A DNA stretch of 64,000 bases from Viscum album (lineage: Eukaryota; Streptophyta; Magnoliopsida; Santalales; Viscaceae). The position numbers and the translations under genes are program-made. The notes beneath the pieces are model-generated. The model saw only the letters and a program-made list of their open reading frames with translations, was not told where the DNA came from and ran no database searches. The stretch lies in assembly GCA_963277665.1 (NCBI GenBank), contig OY728122.1:1550080868-1550144867 (forward strand). Direction: 5' to 3'. Shown here in pieces: positions 63,701 to 64,000 of the stretch. Position 1 is the first letter of the stretch; each line of letters opens with the position of its first letter.

Positions 63701-64000
63701 TCATTTTTTCTAAATTCAATTTTAAACTCATGAACATATATGAAAGAATTTTATAATATAAAATTGGAATCATATTCCCTTAAATTAAAATAATTTAATT
63801 CTAAAATATTAATTCTAAATGTCCACTCTCAATATATTATATTTCACCCCATCAGGTATTCTAGGAAATTCATTCTTTGGGGAAAAAATTTGTCCCAGCC
63901 ACGATTTGAGGTATGTAGACATTTTTATTCCTTTTAATTTGTTTAATGTGCTTTGGATGAGTTGGGAATAGTTTGGGAGTGTTTTTAATGGTTTTGAAAA
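60780..64000. other. AT-rich DNA without recognisable genes
   Basis: No open frame over about 80 codons and no transposon motif is seen on either strand. Part could be the 5' region of element D, since the insertions A and C lie between it and the gag of D, but I found no LTR edge or primer site to support this. A possible degenerate tandem repeat lies at 62720-63250. Confidence 0.5.
62720..63250. repeat. Possible degenerate repeat with 75-90 base period
   Basis: A phrase like AAACTCCTTTTNTGANTAACAT recurs at about 62727, 62814, 62919, 62992, 63068 and 63228, with a weaker copy near 63150. Spacing is near 75-105 bases. Similarity between copies is low, so it may be chance in AT-rich DNA. Confidence 0.3.

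Overview
This window is a stack of decayed plant LTR retrotransposons in very AT-rich DNA. I see no cellular gene, no tRNA or rRNA gene, no CRISPR array and no intact coding sequence. The families present (a Sirevirus-type Ty1/copia element with an envelope-like third ORF, Tekay/Del-type chromoviruses with initiator-Met-tRNA primer sites, and an Athila/Tat-type Ty3/gypsy element) point to a flowering plant with a repeat-rich, probably large genome. The species cannot be named from this sequence.

Layout. (1) 1-10.9 kb is AT-rich DNA with no recognisable gene; part may be the 3' end of the next element. (2) A minus-strand Athila/Tat-like element (called D here) has integrase at about 10.95-11.42 kb, reverse transcriptase at 12.4-12.96 kb, protease at 13.56-13.79 kb and its gag core at about 27.5 kb. 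It is split by (3) a complete 12.4-kb plus-strand Sirevirus (13968-26330, 5-bp target duplication ATATT) with 1.84-kb LTRs, gag, pol and an envelope-like ORF of about 1000 codons. (4) A plus-strand LTR element (called A) has 3.1-kb LTRs at 28290-31455 and 46823-49917, a primer-binding site and a polypurine tract, but no protein domain I can recognise. It is interrupted by (5) a minus-strand chromovirus (called B) with 3.1-kb LTRs at about 34212-37270 and 41976-45104. (6) A minus-strand Tekay/Del-type chromovirus (called C), 50206-60774, has target duplication GTTTT, 2.13-kb LTRs, gag, protease, RT, RNase H, integrase and chromodomain. (7) 60780-64000 is AT-rich DNA with no gene.

All coding regions carry stops, frameshifts and changed catalytic residues, so these are relics. 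The most unusual signal is shared by three unrelated elements. The Sirevirus, C and A each carry many copies of short near-palindromes built on CAC...GTG or its decayed form: CACCGTGA, TACACGGCGTGTA, and CCACGTGG/ACATGGTTT. They sit in the LTRs and, in two of the elements, also in an internal non-coding stretch.

The likely order of events is: D first; the Sirevirus into D; A beside or into D; B into A; C into the remaining DNA. All LTR divergences quoted are by-eye impressions, not computed values.
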